NCBI GenBank assembly: GCA_015491205.1
Contig: WFWI01000011.1
Location: 1-7,255 of the forward strand
Direction of reading: 5' to 3'
Source: Candidatus Microgenomates bacterium
Lineage (GTDB): Bacteria > Patescibacteriota > Microgenomatia > UBA1406 > GWC2-37-13
Length of the DNA stretch: 7,255 bases
Shown here: positions 1 through 6,004 of the stretch, piece after piece
How the letters are laid out: every line of letters starts with the position of its first letter
Numbering within the stretch: position 1 is the first letter of the stretch
Made by a program: the position numbers and the translations under genes
The notes under the pieces: generated by a model
Seen by the model: only the letters and a program-made list of their open reading frames with translations
Told to the model about the DNA's origin: nothing
Databases searched by the model: none

Positions 1-1020
1 ATTTTTATCAAAAGGAATTGTTTTTTCTATCTTTATTTCTTTTGTTTTGGGATAAATAGCAACCGTGGCTTTGTGAAAGAAATTCTCATGGCTATAGGCT
101 AAAATTGGAAGGGAAAGAAATATTACAAGTAGGGGGATAAGTTTGAGCTTATGAATTGAAATTGTTTTGGAAAGATTAAGTAGGTTTGGAAATCTTAAAG
201 ATAATGAAGGAAGTGAAAAAGACGGTATATTTATTGATAGTTCTGTTTTCTCTTTTTCAAGATCTTCTTCAGAAGGAGCAAAACCTAGAGGTAGGTTTTC
301 TTCTACTTTAGGTTCTTTTTCAGTTGTTTGTTTTGCAGGTTGTTTCAATTCTTGAGCAAAAGTTTTTATTAAATTGTTGTTAATTTTCTCTTGGCTTAGA
401 AGCTTAACTTCTGGGTGATGAAGAAAAAGATCTTTTGGCCACCTAGTTTTTTCCACTTTTTCTATTTCCTCTTCTCTTTCTTCACAAAAGTTAAGAAAAT
501 AAATTTTGGCTGGTAGAGGTTTCTCTGATAAGCTAGCAAGAAGTTCTATAAGATCTTGTTCAAAGTTATCAGTAAGAGCTTTAGTAAAAGTTTTTTGGAC
601 TCTTCCTCCCTTTGAAATTGTTGTGCTTATTGATGTTTTTTCTACTTCAATTACAAGCGCATTTAGAGGAAACTCTTGTTTTTTGCTTAGATAGTTGACA
701 ATTGCTTCATAAGTTTCTATATACCCTATAGGCTCTAAGCCAGTACTTTTGAATACCCGTGTAAAAACTTCTTTATATTCAACCTTTAATGTGTTGGTTT
801 TTGTTTCAAGGTAGTGGTGAGTGAGGAAAAGGATTAATTTGTTTGTCTCTTTTTCTTTTCTAAGCAATTCTTTTAGCTGGTTTTCCAAGTTTTGGAAGTC
901 AGTGAAATAAAAATGATTTTTTCTGATTACTACGGGATCGGCATCACTTATTTGTACCAAAGTTAAGAGAGCATTTGATTGGGTAAGCAGTAGAGTATAG
1001 TACATCTCTTTTTTTGCCAT
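1..1020 (-). CDS. Membrane protein with PilM-like N-terminal region, one TM helix and external C-terminal part (partial, C-terminus off the left edge)
   Basis: I translated 340 codons from the ATG at 1020 to the window edge with no stop, so the C-terminus is missing. Residues about 1-220 are mixed alpha/beta and cytoplasmic. A 'GLEPIGYIETYEAIVNYL' stretch (94-111), followed by 'ALVIEVEKTSISTTISKGG' (121-139), follows the pattern of the PilM/FtsA-like actin fold, where a helix pair precedes a beta strand ending in a Thr/Ser-rich phosphate loop; here the usual Asp-Ile-Gly is replaced by Glu-Val-Glu, so ATP binding is doubtful. Residues about 225-285 are a Glu/Lys/Pro-rich linker. A hydrophobic helix at about 292-311 (LKLIPLLVIFLSLPILAYS) is followed by an external part starting 'ATVAIYPKTKEI', which resembles proteins labelled baseplate J/gp47-like in CPR genomes; that is from memory. 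It begins 5 bases after the solute-binding protein gene and is probably cotranscribed with it. No Shine-Dalgarno is visible. The reading frame is secure; the family assignment is tentative. Confidence 0.8.
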   Translation of the reverse strand, partial: MAKKEMYYTLLLTQSNALLTLVQISDADPVVIRKNHFYFTDFQNLENQLKELLRKEKETNKLILFLTHHYLETKTNTLKVEYKEVFTRVFKSTGLEPIGYIETYEAIVNYLSKKQEFPLNALVIEVEKTSISTTISKGGRVQKTFTKALTDNFEQDLIELLASLSEKPLPAKIYFLNFCEEREEEIEKVEKTRWPKDLFLHHPEVKLLSQEKINNNLIKTFAQELKQPAKQTTEKEPKVEENLPLGFAPSEEDLEKEKTELSINIPSFSLPSLSLRFPNLLNLSKTISIHKLKLIPLLVIFLSLPILAYSHENFFHKATVAIYPKTKEIKIEKTIPFDKN

Positions 1021-1025
1021 ATTAT

Positions 1026-2471
1026 TTATTCTATATTATATTTTTTGAAAACTTGTTCAATTCCTTTTTGAGCAGTATTAACTGCATCTTGATAGTCAAC
1101 ACCCTGAGCGGCTGCATTTATAGCGTTTTCCAAGTATTGGATTATTTCATCATTTAAGCCATTGTCATAAGTTCTTGATATTCCATAGGTACTTATAAAA
1201 TATTCTGCTTGTTTTGCTATTGCAGAAAGATAAGGATTTTGTAAAAGCTGAGGGGCAAGATCGATTCTTGAATAGGGAGCTCCAAAAAGACGGATTTTTG
1301 CTTGGTTTTCATAAAGGGTTGTTAAATTCTCTTTTTTGGAAAGCCACTGTAAAAATTTCCAGGCTTCTTTTTGATTTTTGCTTTGGCGTGAAACTCCCTC
1401 TACCCAATAGGAAGCAAGCGAAAGGGGTTTTGAACCTGGAATTTGGGGGACAGGAGCGGTTCTTACTTTAAGCTCTGGATTAAGGCTTTTGATTACTAAT
1501 ACTTCCCAGGAAGGAGCAATAATCATAGCCACTTTGCCTTGGGCAAAAGCTAGGATTGAATTGGGCATATTTTCATTCCAAATATCATCAGGGGGTTCTG
1601 CAAATTTTCTATAAGAAGCTAGAGTGTCAGCTCCATCAGCACTTCCTATTTTTTCAAGAGAAACACCGTTTTGATAAAGCATAAGAAGAAAGAGGTCAGA
1701 AAAATGCTCTACATTGCCAGCAGTTCCTATGGCCATGCCTGAAGTTATTATTTCACCTTTCTGGTTTTTTACAGTCGTTTTTTTAACTACATCAAGCACT
1801 TCTTCCCAAGAAGCAGGAGGAGTTTTTATACCTGCAGCATTGAGGATATCTTCATTATAAATAAGTACAAGGCCATCGATTTGAAGTGGAATGCCATAAA
1901 TTTTTCCATCTATTATTAGATCTTTTTGTTGTACAGGGTAGAAGGTTTTTCTAAACTCTTTTTCAGAAACAACGTCAGCTGGAGCATAGCTTAATATTTG
2001 TTTTATCTCTGGTATCCAAGTATTGTGATAACGGAAAATATCTGGGCCTATACCTCTTTGTGAGCGAGCTAAAAGTTTTTCTCTATATCTGTCTTTTGCA
2101 TCTTTAAGTTCATATTTTATTGTCACATGTGGATGTTCTTTCTGGTATTTTTCAATAAGCGGTTTCATAACTTGAGGAGGATCCCATAAACCCCAATATA
2201 CTAGGGAGACAGGTTCTTTTGGCTTTGGTTTCAGGAATGTTCTTGCTAAGACAAAGAAGATGCCTGAAAATAGGAATACTGCTATTGCGATAATTAGGTA
2301 TTTGCTTTTATTTTCTACATAGATTGGAGGAACTTCTTCTGTTATAGGTTGCCTAGTAGGAGGTGTTGCGGCTTCAGGAGTTGTTACATCAGGTGGAAGT
2401 TCTTCTGGCTGCAGATTAACCTGCTTATTTTCTTGAGGTTGATTTTGTTTATCTTCTTTTATATTATCCAT
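1026..2471 (-). CDS. Membrane-tethered extracellular solute-binding protein, family 1 (ABC sugar-binding type)
   Basis: This 481-residue protein has the pattern of family 1 (maltose/multiple-sugar) periplasmic binding proteins. 'VSLVYWGLWDPPQVMKPLIEKYQKEHP' begins the first lobe at about residue 88, 'GPDIFRYHNTWIPEI' is the early ligand-lobe motif, 'YGIPLQIDGLVLIYNEDIL' follows, and 'AFAQGKVAMIIAPSWEV' is the hinge-region motif. The family normally carries a cleaved signal or a lipobox Cys. Here there is no lipobox; instead a Pro/Glu/Gln-rich hydrophilic tail of about 57 residues precedes one TM helix (about 58-80), so the protein is probably anchored with its tail in the cytoplasm and the binding domain outside. 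No ABC permease or ATPase lies in the window, so transport is not shown; it could be a sensor or a scavenging receptor using permeases encoded elsewhere. The ligand cannot be named. It is the first gene of a two-gene minus-strand unit with the PilM-like protein. Confidence 0.93.
   Translation of the reverse strand: MDNIKEDKQNQPQENKQVNLQPEELPPDVTTPEAATPPTRQPITEEVPPIYVENKSKYLIIAIAVFLFSGIFFVLARTFLKPKPKEPVSLVYWGLWDPPQVMKPLIEKYQKEHPHVTIKYELKDAKDRYREKLLARSQRGIGPDIFRYHNTWIPEIKQILSYAPADVVSEKEFRKTFYPVQQKDLIIDGKIYGIPLQIDGLVLIYNEDILNAAGIKTPPASWEEVLDVVKKTTVKNQKGEIITSGMAIGTAGNVEHFSDLFLLMLYQNGVSLEKIGSADGADTLASYRKFAEPPDDIWNENMPNSILAFAQGKVAMIIAPSWEVLVIKSLNPELKVRTAPVPQIPGSKPLSLASYWVEGVSRQSKNQKEAWKFLQWLSKKENLTTLYENQAKIRLFGAPYSRIDLAPQLLQNPYLSAIAKQAEYFISTYGISRTYDNGLNDEIIQYLENAINAAAQGVDYQDAVNTAQKGIEQVFKKYNIE
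2439..2467 (+). promoter_or_regulatory. Candidate sigma-70 promoter for the VanW gene
   Basis: A -35 box TTGATT (2439-2444, 4/6 to consensus) and a -10 box TATTAT (2462-2467, 5/6) are separated by exactly 17 bases. A start site about 7 bases after the -10 would give a leader of only about 8 bases before the ATG at 2482, fitting the near-leaderless pattern elsewhere in the window. The whole promoter lies inside the N-terminal codons of the divergent solute-binding protein gene, so the two transcripts would overlap by a few tens of bases. Confidence 0.5.
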
Positions 2472-2477
2472 ATATAA

Positions 2478-2481
2478 CCTT
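2478..2481 (-). promoter_or_regulatory. Possible Shine-Dalgarno (AAGG) for the solute-binding protein gene
   Basis: On the minus strand AAGG lies 6 bases before the ATG at 2471, an acceptable ribosome-binding distance. It is only 4 bases long and sits in the 10-base gap between two divergent starts, so it may be chance. It is one of only two SD-like sites I see in the window. Confidence 0.35.
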
Positions 2482-3792
2482 ATGATAACAAAGAGTCTGA
2501 GGTTTTTGCTTGCTTTATTATCCGCAGCTGCACTAGTTTTTCTTGTCGATTTTTATCTTTCTAGATTTGTCTTTCAAGGAGAAAGTTTTCCAAACATTGT
2601 TTCCCAGAGGATGAGCTTTTCGGAAGAAGGCGTCTTAAGGGTAGTTTATCCTGACGGTGAGAGGGAATTTACAAAAAAAGAATTAAAAGTAAAGTATGAC
2701 AATAGTGATTATAAAAAAGTTGTAAGAGCTGTTAGAGAAGAACCTTCAAAAATAATACTGAGATTAGGGTTGTATTTGGGGTTTTTTAGAGTTGAAGTTC
2801 CACCTAGGATTGTTTATGACAAGTCTCCTTTAGTCGAGTTTTTAAAAGAGATAAAGCCTAAATATAACGTGGAGCCAAAGGATGCTCGCTTTGTTTTCAA
2901 AGATGGCAAGGTAAAAGAAATTTCAGTAGAAAAGGAAGGAAGAAGAATAAATGAGGAAAAATTTTGGAAAGAAGTTGAGGAGAAGATTAGCAGGTGGTAT
3001 GAAAATAAAGTGGTACAGGTTGATATAAAATTTAAAAAAGTTGAGCCAAAGATAAAACTTTCTCAAATCAATCAGTTTGGTATTGAAGGCCTTATTGGAG
3101 TAGGGTCATCTAGTTATAAAGGCTCTAGTTGGGAAAGAGAATATAATATAATCTTGGCTACGAAAAGAATTTCAGGAAATTTAGTTCCAAAAGGTGGAGT
3201 GTTTTCTTTTAACAAAGCGCTAGGTGAAGTTTCAGCTGCGACAGGGTATAAGGAGTCTTATGTAATAAGAGGCGGGAGGACTGTGCTTGATGCTGGTGGT
3301 GGGGTTTGTCAAGTATCAACAACACTTTTTAGAGCTATTTTGAATGCAGGCTTGCCTATTGTAGAAAGAAGAGCTCATTCTTATAGAGTGAGTTATTATG
3401 AACAAGACTCAAAACCTGGTTTTGATGCTACAGTTTACTCTCCTTATGTAGATCTTAAATTTAGAAATGATACGCCAGCTTCTGTTTTAGTCTTAGGTGA
3501 AGTAGATACGAAAAACAAAAAAGTTTATTTTTATCTCTATGGCAAAAAAGATAATAGAAAAGTATTTTTAAGTAAAGTTAGGATTTTTGATGTTGTTCCT
3601 GCGCCTGAGCCTTTGTATATTGAGGATTCAACTCTACCACCAGGAGTTGTAAAGCAAATAGATTTTGCAGCACCTGGAGCAAAAGTGTATTTTGACTACA
3701 AGGTATTAAAGGATGGGAAGACCATTTTCCAAAAAACCTTCAAATCAATCTACCGCCCCTGGCAAGCAGTGTATCTTGTAGGAAAAAGTTAA
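2482..3792 (+). CDS. VanW family protein with G5-like C-terminal domain
   Basis: This 436-residue envelope protein has an N-terminal TM or signal-anchor (about 5-27) and no lipobox. Residues about 75-185 match the pattern of the 'putative peptidoglycan binding' domain (PG_binding_4) that usually precedes VanW: alternating strands with 'DARFVFKDGKVKEISVEKEGR'. The VanW domain runs about 204-335 and shows its hallmarks: 'GSSSYKGSSWEREYNI', 'PKGGVFSFNKALGEV', 'GYKESYVIRGG', 'DAGGGVCQVSTTLFRA', 'GLPIVERRAHSYRVSYYE', 'DATVYSPYVDLKF'. Residues about 385-434 resemble a G5 domain ('PGVVKQIDFAAPG...YKVLKDGKTIF...Y.PWQAVYLVG'). VanW was named from vancomycin-resistance clusters but its biochemical role is not established; the neighbouring domains point to peptidoglycan or surface polymer. 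There are no resistance genes nearby, so this is probably a housekeeping wall protein. The ATG at 2482 lacks an SD but puts the TM helix at the N-terminus. Confidence 0.95.
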   Translation: MITKSLRFLLALLSAAALVFLVDFYLSRFVFQGESFPNIVSQRMSFSEEGVLRVVYPDGEREFTKKELKVKYDNSDYKKVVRAVREEPSKIILRLGLYLGFFRVEVPPRIVYDKSPLVEFLKEIKPKYNVEPKDARFVFKDGKVKEISVEKEGRRINEEKFWKEVEEKISRWYENKVVQVDIKFKKVEPKIKLSQINQFGIEGLIGVGSSSYKGSSWEREYNIILATKRISGNLVPKGGVFSFNKALGEVSAATGYKESYVIRGGRTVLDAGGGVCQVSTTLFRAILNAGLPIVERRAHSYRVSYYEQDSKPGFDATVYSPYVDLKFRNDTPASVLVLGEVDTKNKKVYFYLYGKKDNRKVFLSKVRIFDVVPAPEPLYIEDSTLPPGVVKQIDFAAPGAKVYFDYKVLKDGKTIFQKTFKSIYRPWQAVYLVGKS

Positions 3793-3940
3793 ATAACCAA
3801 TAATCAATGATCAATGACCAAACAAATTTCAATTACCAAATTTCCAAAATTCCAAACAAATAAATTTTGGTCATTTGAACATTTGAATTTTGATATTGTT
3901 TGGTTATTGGAATTTGGTAATTGGTTATTTTCGATTTTTT
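3791..3940. terminator. Long imperfect inverted repeat made of 7- and 8-bp repeats; possible bidirectional terminator
   Basis: The 35-base arms 3791-3825 and 3896-3930 pair at 28 of 35 positions with no gap, including 11 perfect outer pairs (AAATAACCAAT / ATTGGTTATTT) and 8 perfect inner pairs (CCAAACAA / TTGTTTGG). A T-run follows on the plus side (3935-3940) and TTTTT follows on the minus side (complement of 3783-3787), so it could end both converging transcripts. The stem is AT-rich, unlike a classic terminator. The arms are themselves tandem heptamers: CAATAAT, CAATGAT, CAATGAC on the left and TTGGTTA, TTGGAAT, TTGGTAA, TTGGTTA on the right. The centre holds 8-bp units CCAAATTT, CCAAAATT, CCAAACAA (3836-3859) and CATTTGAA twice (3872-3887). 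It starts on the last base pair of the VanW stop codon. Confidence 0.6.
3844..3870. repeat. Inner hairpin of the inverted-repeat element
   Basis: CCAAAATT (3844-3851) pairs perfectly with AATTTTGG (3863-3870) around an 11-base loop. It lies near the centre of the longer inverted repeat and could form the tip of a long cruciform or RNA stem, or an alternative fold. Confidence 0.5.
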
Positions 3941-3944
3941 CTAT

Positions 3945-3979
3945 CTACTAGCTACCAACTACTGACTACTCGCTACTAT
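3945..3979. repeat. Five degenerate CTACNNN heptamers in tandem
   Basis: CTACTAG, CTACCAA, CTACTGA, CTACTCG and CTACTAT follow one another without a gap; only the first four bases are constant. A partial unit (CTAT, 3941-3944) precedes them. The array ends one base before the acetyltransferase stop codon, so it would be transcribed as that gene's 3' end on the minus strand (GTAG units). The constant half and drifting half suggest a repeat that is either under selection on CTAC or generated by slippage. Confidence 0.75.
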
Positions 3980-3980
3980 T

Positions 3981-4604
3981 TTATCTGAACCACATCGCCC
4001 TGCCAATTTTGTAGTTTAGCTTTTTTATTTTTCTCTCACCAATAATTTTTGCTGGCACTCCGCCGACAATAGCATAGGGAGGAACATCTTTTGTGACCAC
4101 TGCTCCAGCTGCGACAACTGCTCCTTTTCCAATCTTCACCCCCGGTAAGATAATTGCACGGGGGCCAATGAAAACATAGTCTTCAATTATTACTTCCCCA
4201 AAGGATGGGCTGAAATTTGGATCGTTAATATCGTGCTCTGCGTTGTAGATCATAACTTGCGAGGCAATATCAACGTGGTTTCCAATTTTAAGCTTTGCCC
4301 TGCCGTCGAGCACGGCAAACTCGCCGATTATTGTATCCTCTCCTATTTCAATGTTTTTTGGGTTGTAAAATCGCGCATACATGTGGATTACAGATCCTTT
4401 GCCAATTTTTATGCCAGAGAGTCTGTAAACAAACCTTCTGAATTCATGACAGGGAACTTTGCCTGCAAGGTGCAGAAGATAAACTTTAAACTCTAAAAGA
4501 ATAGCTTTTATCCTATCTATAGCTTTTTGAAGCACTTCTTTAAAAGTTAGGGTTTTTCCTGTTCTGTCTTTTATCTTTATCATGAACTTTAACAATTTTA
4601 TCAC
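3981..4604 (-). CDS. Left-handed beta-helix (hexapeptide) O-acetyltransferase
   Basis: The C-terminal two thirds (about 64-195) is a hexapeptide-repeat left-handed beta helix with turns such as 'IGKGSV', 'IGEDTI', 'IGNHVD', 'IGPRAI' and 'IGKGAV'. The catalytic His of this family is H124 in 'NAEHDINDP', and 'VVAAGAVVTKDVPPYAIVGGVPAKIIG' is the conserved acetyl-CoA end of NodL/WcaF/maltose-type acetyltransferases. The N-terminal 60 residues are helical and Lys-rich, somewhat longer than usual, and may bind membrane or substrate. The likely reaction is acetyl transfer from acetyl-CoA to a sugar hydroxyl, perhaps on a surface glycan; the substrate is unknown. I use the GTG at 4604: it overlaps the radC stop as GTGA and has GGAG 4 bases upstream. 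The ATG at residue 8 (4583) is the alternative. It is translationally coupled to radC. Confidence 0.92.
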   Translation of the reverse strand: MIKLLKFMIKIKDRTGKTLTFKEVLQKAIDRIKAILLEFKVYLLHLAGKVPCHEFRRFVYRLSGIKIGKGSVIHMYARFYNPKNIEIGEDTIIGEFAVLDGRAKLKIGNHVDIASQVMIYNAEHDINDPNFSPSFGEVIIEDYVFIGPRAIILPGVKIGKGAVVAAGAVVTKDVPPYAIVGGVPAKIIGERKIKKLNYKIGRAMWFR

Positions 4605-5281
4605 AAAACTCCATTTTCTTTAAAACTATAATACTCCTGACCTCCAATAATCACATGATCAACAAGAGGGATTTTCAGCATTTCGCTTAGTTTTTTTAGC
4701 TTTTTGGTAATTTCTATGTCATCTTGGGAAGGAGTAGGGTCGCCAGATGGGTGATTGTGGACGATTATAAAAGAGGCAGCTGTGTTTTTTATGGCAGAAT
4801 AGAAGATTTCGCGCGGGTGGGCAAGGCTAGTGTCAAGCGAGCCGACAGAGATAGTCTCTATTGCAACAACTTTTGATCTTGTATCAAGGCAGATTATTTT
4901 GAAAAACTCCTTTTTCTTTTTAGAAAGTTCTGGTTCTAGAAGGTCAAAAACCTGTCTTGGTGTAGTAATTTTTATCTCAGGCTTTTCCCTGGTATTTAAA
5001 GCCCTCTCTCCCAAAGCCAGAGCTGCTTTTATCTTGCAAGCTGTCGCAAACCCTATACCTTCTACCTTTTGAAGCTCAGAAATTGAGGCTTCTTTAAGTT
5101 TTTGTAAATTTCCAAAGCGGGCCAAAAGCTCCTGGGCTAGGGTTAACACGTTTTTGCCTTTTCTACCTTTTTCTATAATAAGCGCTAAAAGCTCTTGCAA
5201 CGATAAACTCTCCACTCCATATTTTTTAAGTCTTTCCCTTGGCCTTTCATCCTGTGGTAGATCACGTAGAGTGTAGGGCAT
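4601..5281 (-). CDS. radC: RadC family JAMM/MPN+ protein
   Basis: This 226-residue protein is full length for the family. Residues 1-20 hold the conserved start 'LRDLPQDERPRERLKKYG'; a helix-hairpin-helix region follows ('ELQKVEGIGFATACKIKAALALGERA', about 69-94); the MPN+ domain spans about 103-226. The metal-binding motif is intact: H175, H177 and D188 in 'HNHPSGDPTPSQDD', with E142 as the likely catalytic Glu, and 'DHVIIGG' near the C-terminus. RadC proteins were named for DNA repair, but the original E. coli radC allele was later assigned to recG, and the true function is unsettled; the fold suggests a zinc-dependent hydrolase or a DNA-processing role. It heads a minus-strand operon with the acetyltransferase (4-base GTGA overlap) and is divergent from the 5296 gene across 14 bases. 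No SD precedes the ATG. Confidence 0.97.
   Translation of the reverse strand: MPYTLRDLPQDERPRERLKKYGVESLSLQELLALIIEKGRKGKNVLTLAQELLARFGNLQKLKEASISELQKVEGIGFATACKIKAALALGERALNTREKPEIKITTPRQVFDLLEPELSKKKKEFFKIICLDTRSKVVAIETISVGSLDTSLAHPREIFYSAIKNTAASFIIVHNHPSGDPTPSQDDIEITKKLKKLSEMLKIPLVDHVIIGGQEYYSFKENGVL
4609..4612 (-). promoter_or_regulatory. Shine-Dalgarno GGAG deciding the GTG start of the acetyltransferase
   Basis: On the minus strand GGAG lies inside the last codons of radC, 4 bases before the GTG at 4604. It is the clearest SD in the window, and it sits at an internal operon start, where a leaderless start is impossible. This fits a genome that uses SD sequences mainly inside operons. 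Confidence 0.55.
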
Positions 5282-5298
5282 ATTATAATTTTAATATG
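5279..5298. promoter_or_regulatory. Palindromic divergent promoter, radC / membrane protein
   Basis: Only 14 bases separate the two ATGs. An inverted repeat with 7-bp arms (CATATTA 5279-5285 and TAATATG 5292-5298) contains both start codons. On the plus strand TATAAT (5284-5289) lies 6 bases before the ATG at 5296; on the minus strand TAAAAT (complement of 5288-5293) lies 6 bases before the ATG at 5281. A start site 6-7 bases after each -10 would fall on or next to the A of each start codon, so both mRNAs would be leaderless. No convincing -35 box is seen on either side. Confidence 0.6.
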
Positions 5299-5958
5299 AA
5301 AGTGAAAAAACTTTTGGCAATAGGGATAATTATTTTGCTTGTATTAGTTATAGTCTCTAGGTTGGGAAGTTCAAAAAAAGAGAAAAGTAAAATTATAGTT
5401 GAAGAATGCCCTAATTATCCTCCTAAAGTAGAGAGAATAGCTGATGCTACAGGAAGAGTCTGGGAAAGGGTAAAAAAATCTGAAAATTTTTCTCCAGACC
5501 AGGAGGTTGATCTCGGATATTTTAAGGTAAAGGCCAACTTTAGCGTAAAAAAAGAATATAAATGGCAAGATTATCTTGTGAAAGCAAAATGTCCAAATTT
5601 AATCGTTGAGTTTGAAATAGAAAAAACTTCACTTGTAAAATCAACAGAAAGAACCAATCCTCTTTTTTTAGCAGCTGTAAAAGAATATCCCCCTCAAGTA
5701 GGCTTTTTTGCAATATTTGAAAAGTACTTTTACATAAGGGGGTGTGAGATAATAGAGGGAAGAATGGGATTTGACAAAGATGCTCCGATAGGGTCAAAAG
5801 TAAAAGGAGTATGCAAAATTCCTTTCCGACCCGAGTGGGGGAAAGAAAGGTATCTGGTCCTGGAGCTTTATCAGCCAATAAAAGGAGGATCAGCCCTTCT
5901 TCCAGTTTTGCCTATAAATAAGAAAAAGGTGTTGAAGTATTACAAGAGTGAGTTTTAA
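5296..5958 (+). CDS. Unrecognised single-TM membrane protein with four external cysteines
   Basis: I do not recognise this family. From the ATG at 5296 the product is 220 residues: a short basic start (KVKK), a TM helix at about 6-21, a Lys/Ser-rich linker, and a soluble part of about 190 residues that should be outside the cell. That part is rich in Lys, Glu and aromatic residues, seems mostly beta, and has four Cys (38, 99, 150, 173) that could form two disulfides. No lipobox, repeat or catalytic motif is seen. I choose ATG 5296 over an in-frame ATG at 5239 because the earlier one lies within radC and adds a hydrophilic 19-residue stretch before the TM, while a TATAAT sits 6 bases before 5296. 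It lies 46 bases upstream of the SPFH gene on the same strand and may act with it at the membrane. Confidence 0.85.
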   Translation: MKVKKLLAIGIIILLVLVIVSRLGSSKKEKSKIIVEECPNYPPKVERIADATGRVWERVKKSENFSPDQEVDLGYFKVKANFSVKKEYKWQDYLVKAKCPNLIVEFEIEKTSLVKSTERTNPLFLAAVKEYPPQVGFFAIFEKYFYIRGCEIIEGRMGFDKDAPIGSKVKGVCKIPFRPEWGKERYLVLELYQPIKGGSALLPVLPINKKKVLKYYKSEF

Positions 5959-5966
5959 GGATTTTG

Positions 5967-5994
5967 TTGTCTTTAAAGCGAATTTTGTTATACT
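5967..5994 (+). promoter_or_regulatory. Extended -10 promoter for the SPFH gene
   Basis: TTGTCT (5967-5972, 4/6 to the -35 consensus) and TATACT (5989-5994, 5/6 to the -10) are 16 bases apart, and TGT precedes the -10 as an extended -10 (TGTTATACT, 5986-5994). The predicted start site is near 6001, leaving about 4 bases before the ATG at 6005. This is the best promoter in the window and supports that start over the upstream GTG at 5948. Confidence 0.65.
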
Positions 5995-6004
5995 TAAAAA
6001 TAAA

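Noticed and set aside
167..694. Small plus-strand open frames at 167-355 and 506-694
   Set aside because: They are antisense to a continuous 340-codon minus-strand frame with clear protein character, and have no motif or start signal.
1028..1040. Separate promoter for the PilM-like gene (minus-strand TAGAAT or TATAAT)
   Set aside because: Both hexamers are in AT-rich coding sequence with no -35 at a workable distance; cotranscription with the upstream gene across 5 bases is simpler.
3945..3979. Short repeats as a CRISPR array
   Set aside because: The units are 7 bp, degenerate and without spacers; CRISPR repeats are longer (over 20 bp) and separated by unique spacers.
5239..5295. In-frame upstream ATG at 5239 as the start of the four-cysteine membrane protein
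   Set aside because: It lies inside radC, adds a hydrophilic segment before the TM helix, and a TATAAT sits just before the ATG at 5296.
5948..6004. GTG at 5948 as the start of the SPFH protein
   Set aside because: It overlaps the previous gene, has no SD, and lies upstream of a good extended -10 promoter that points to ATG 6005.
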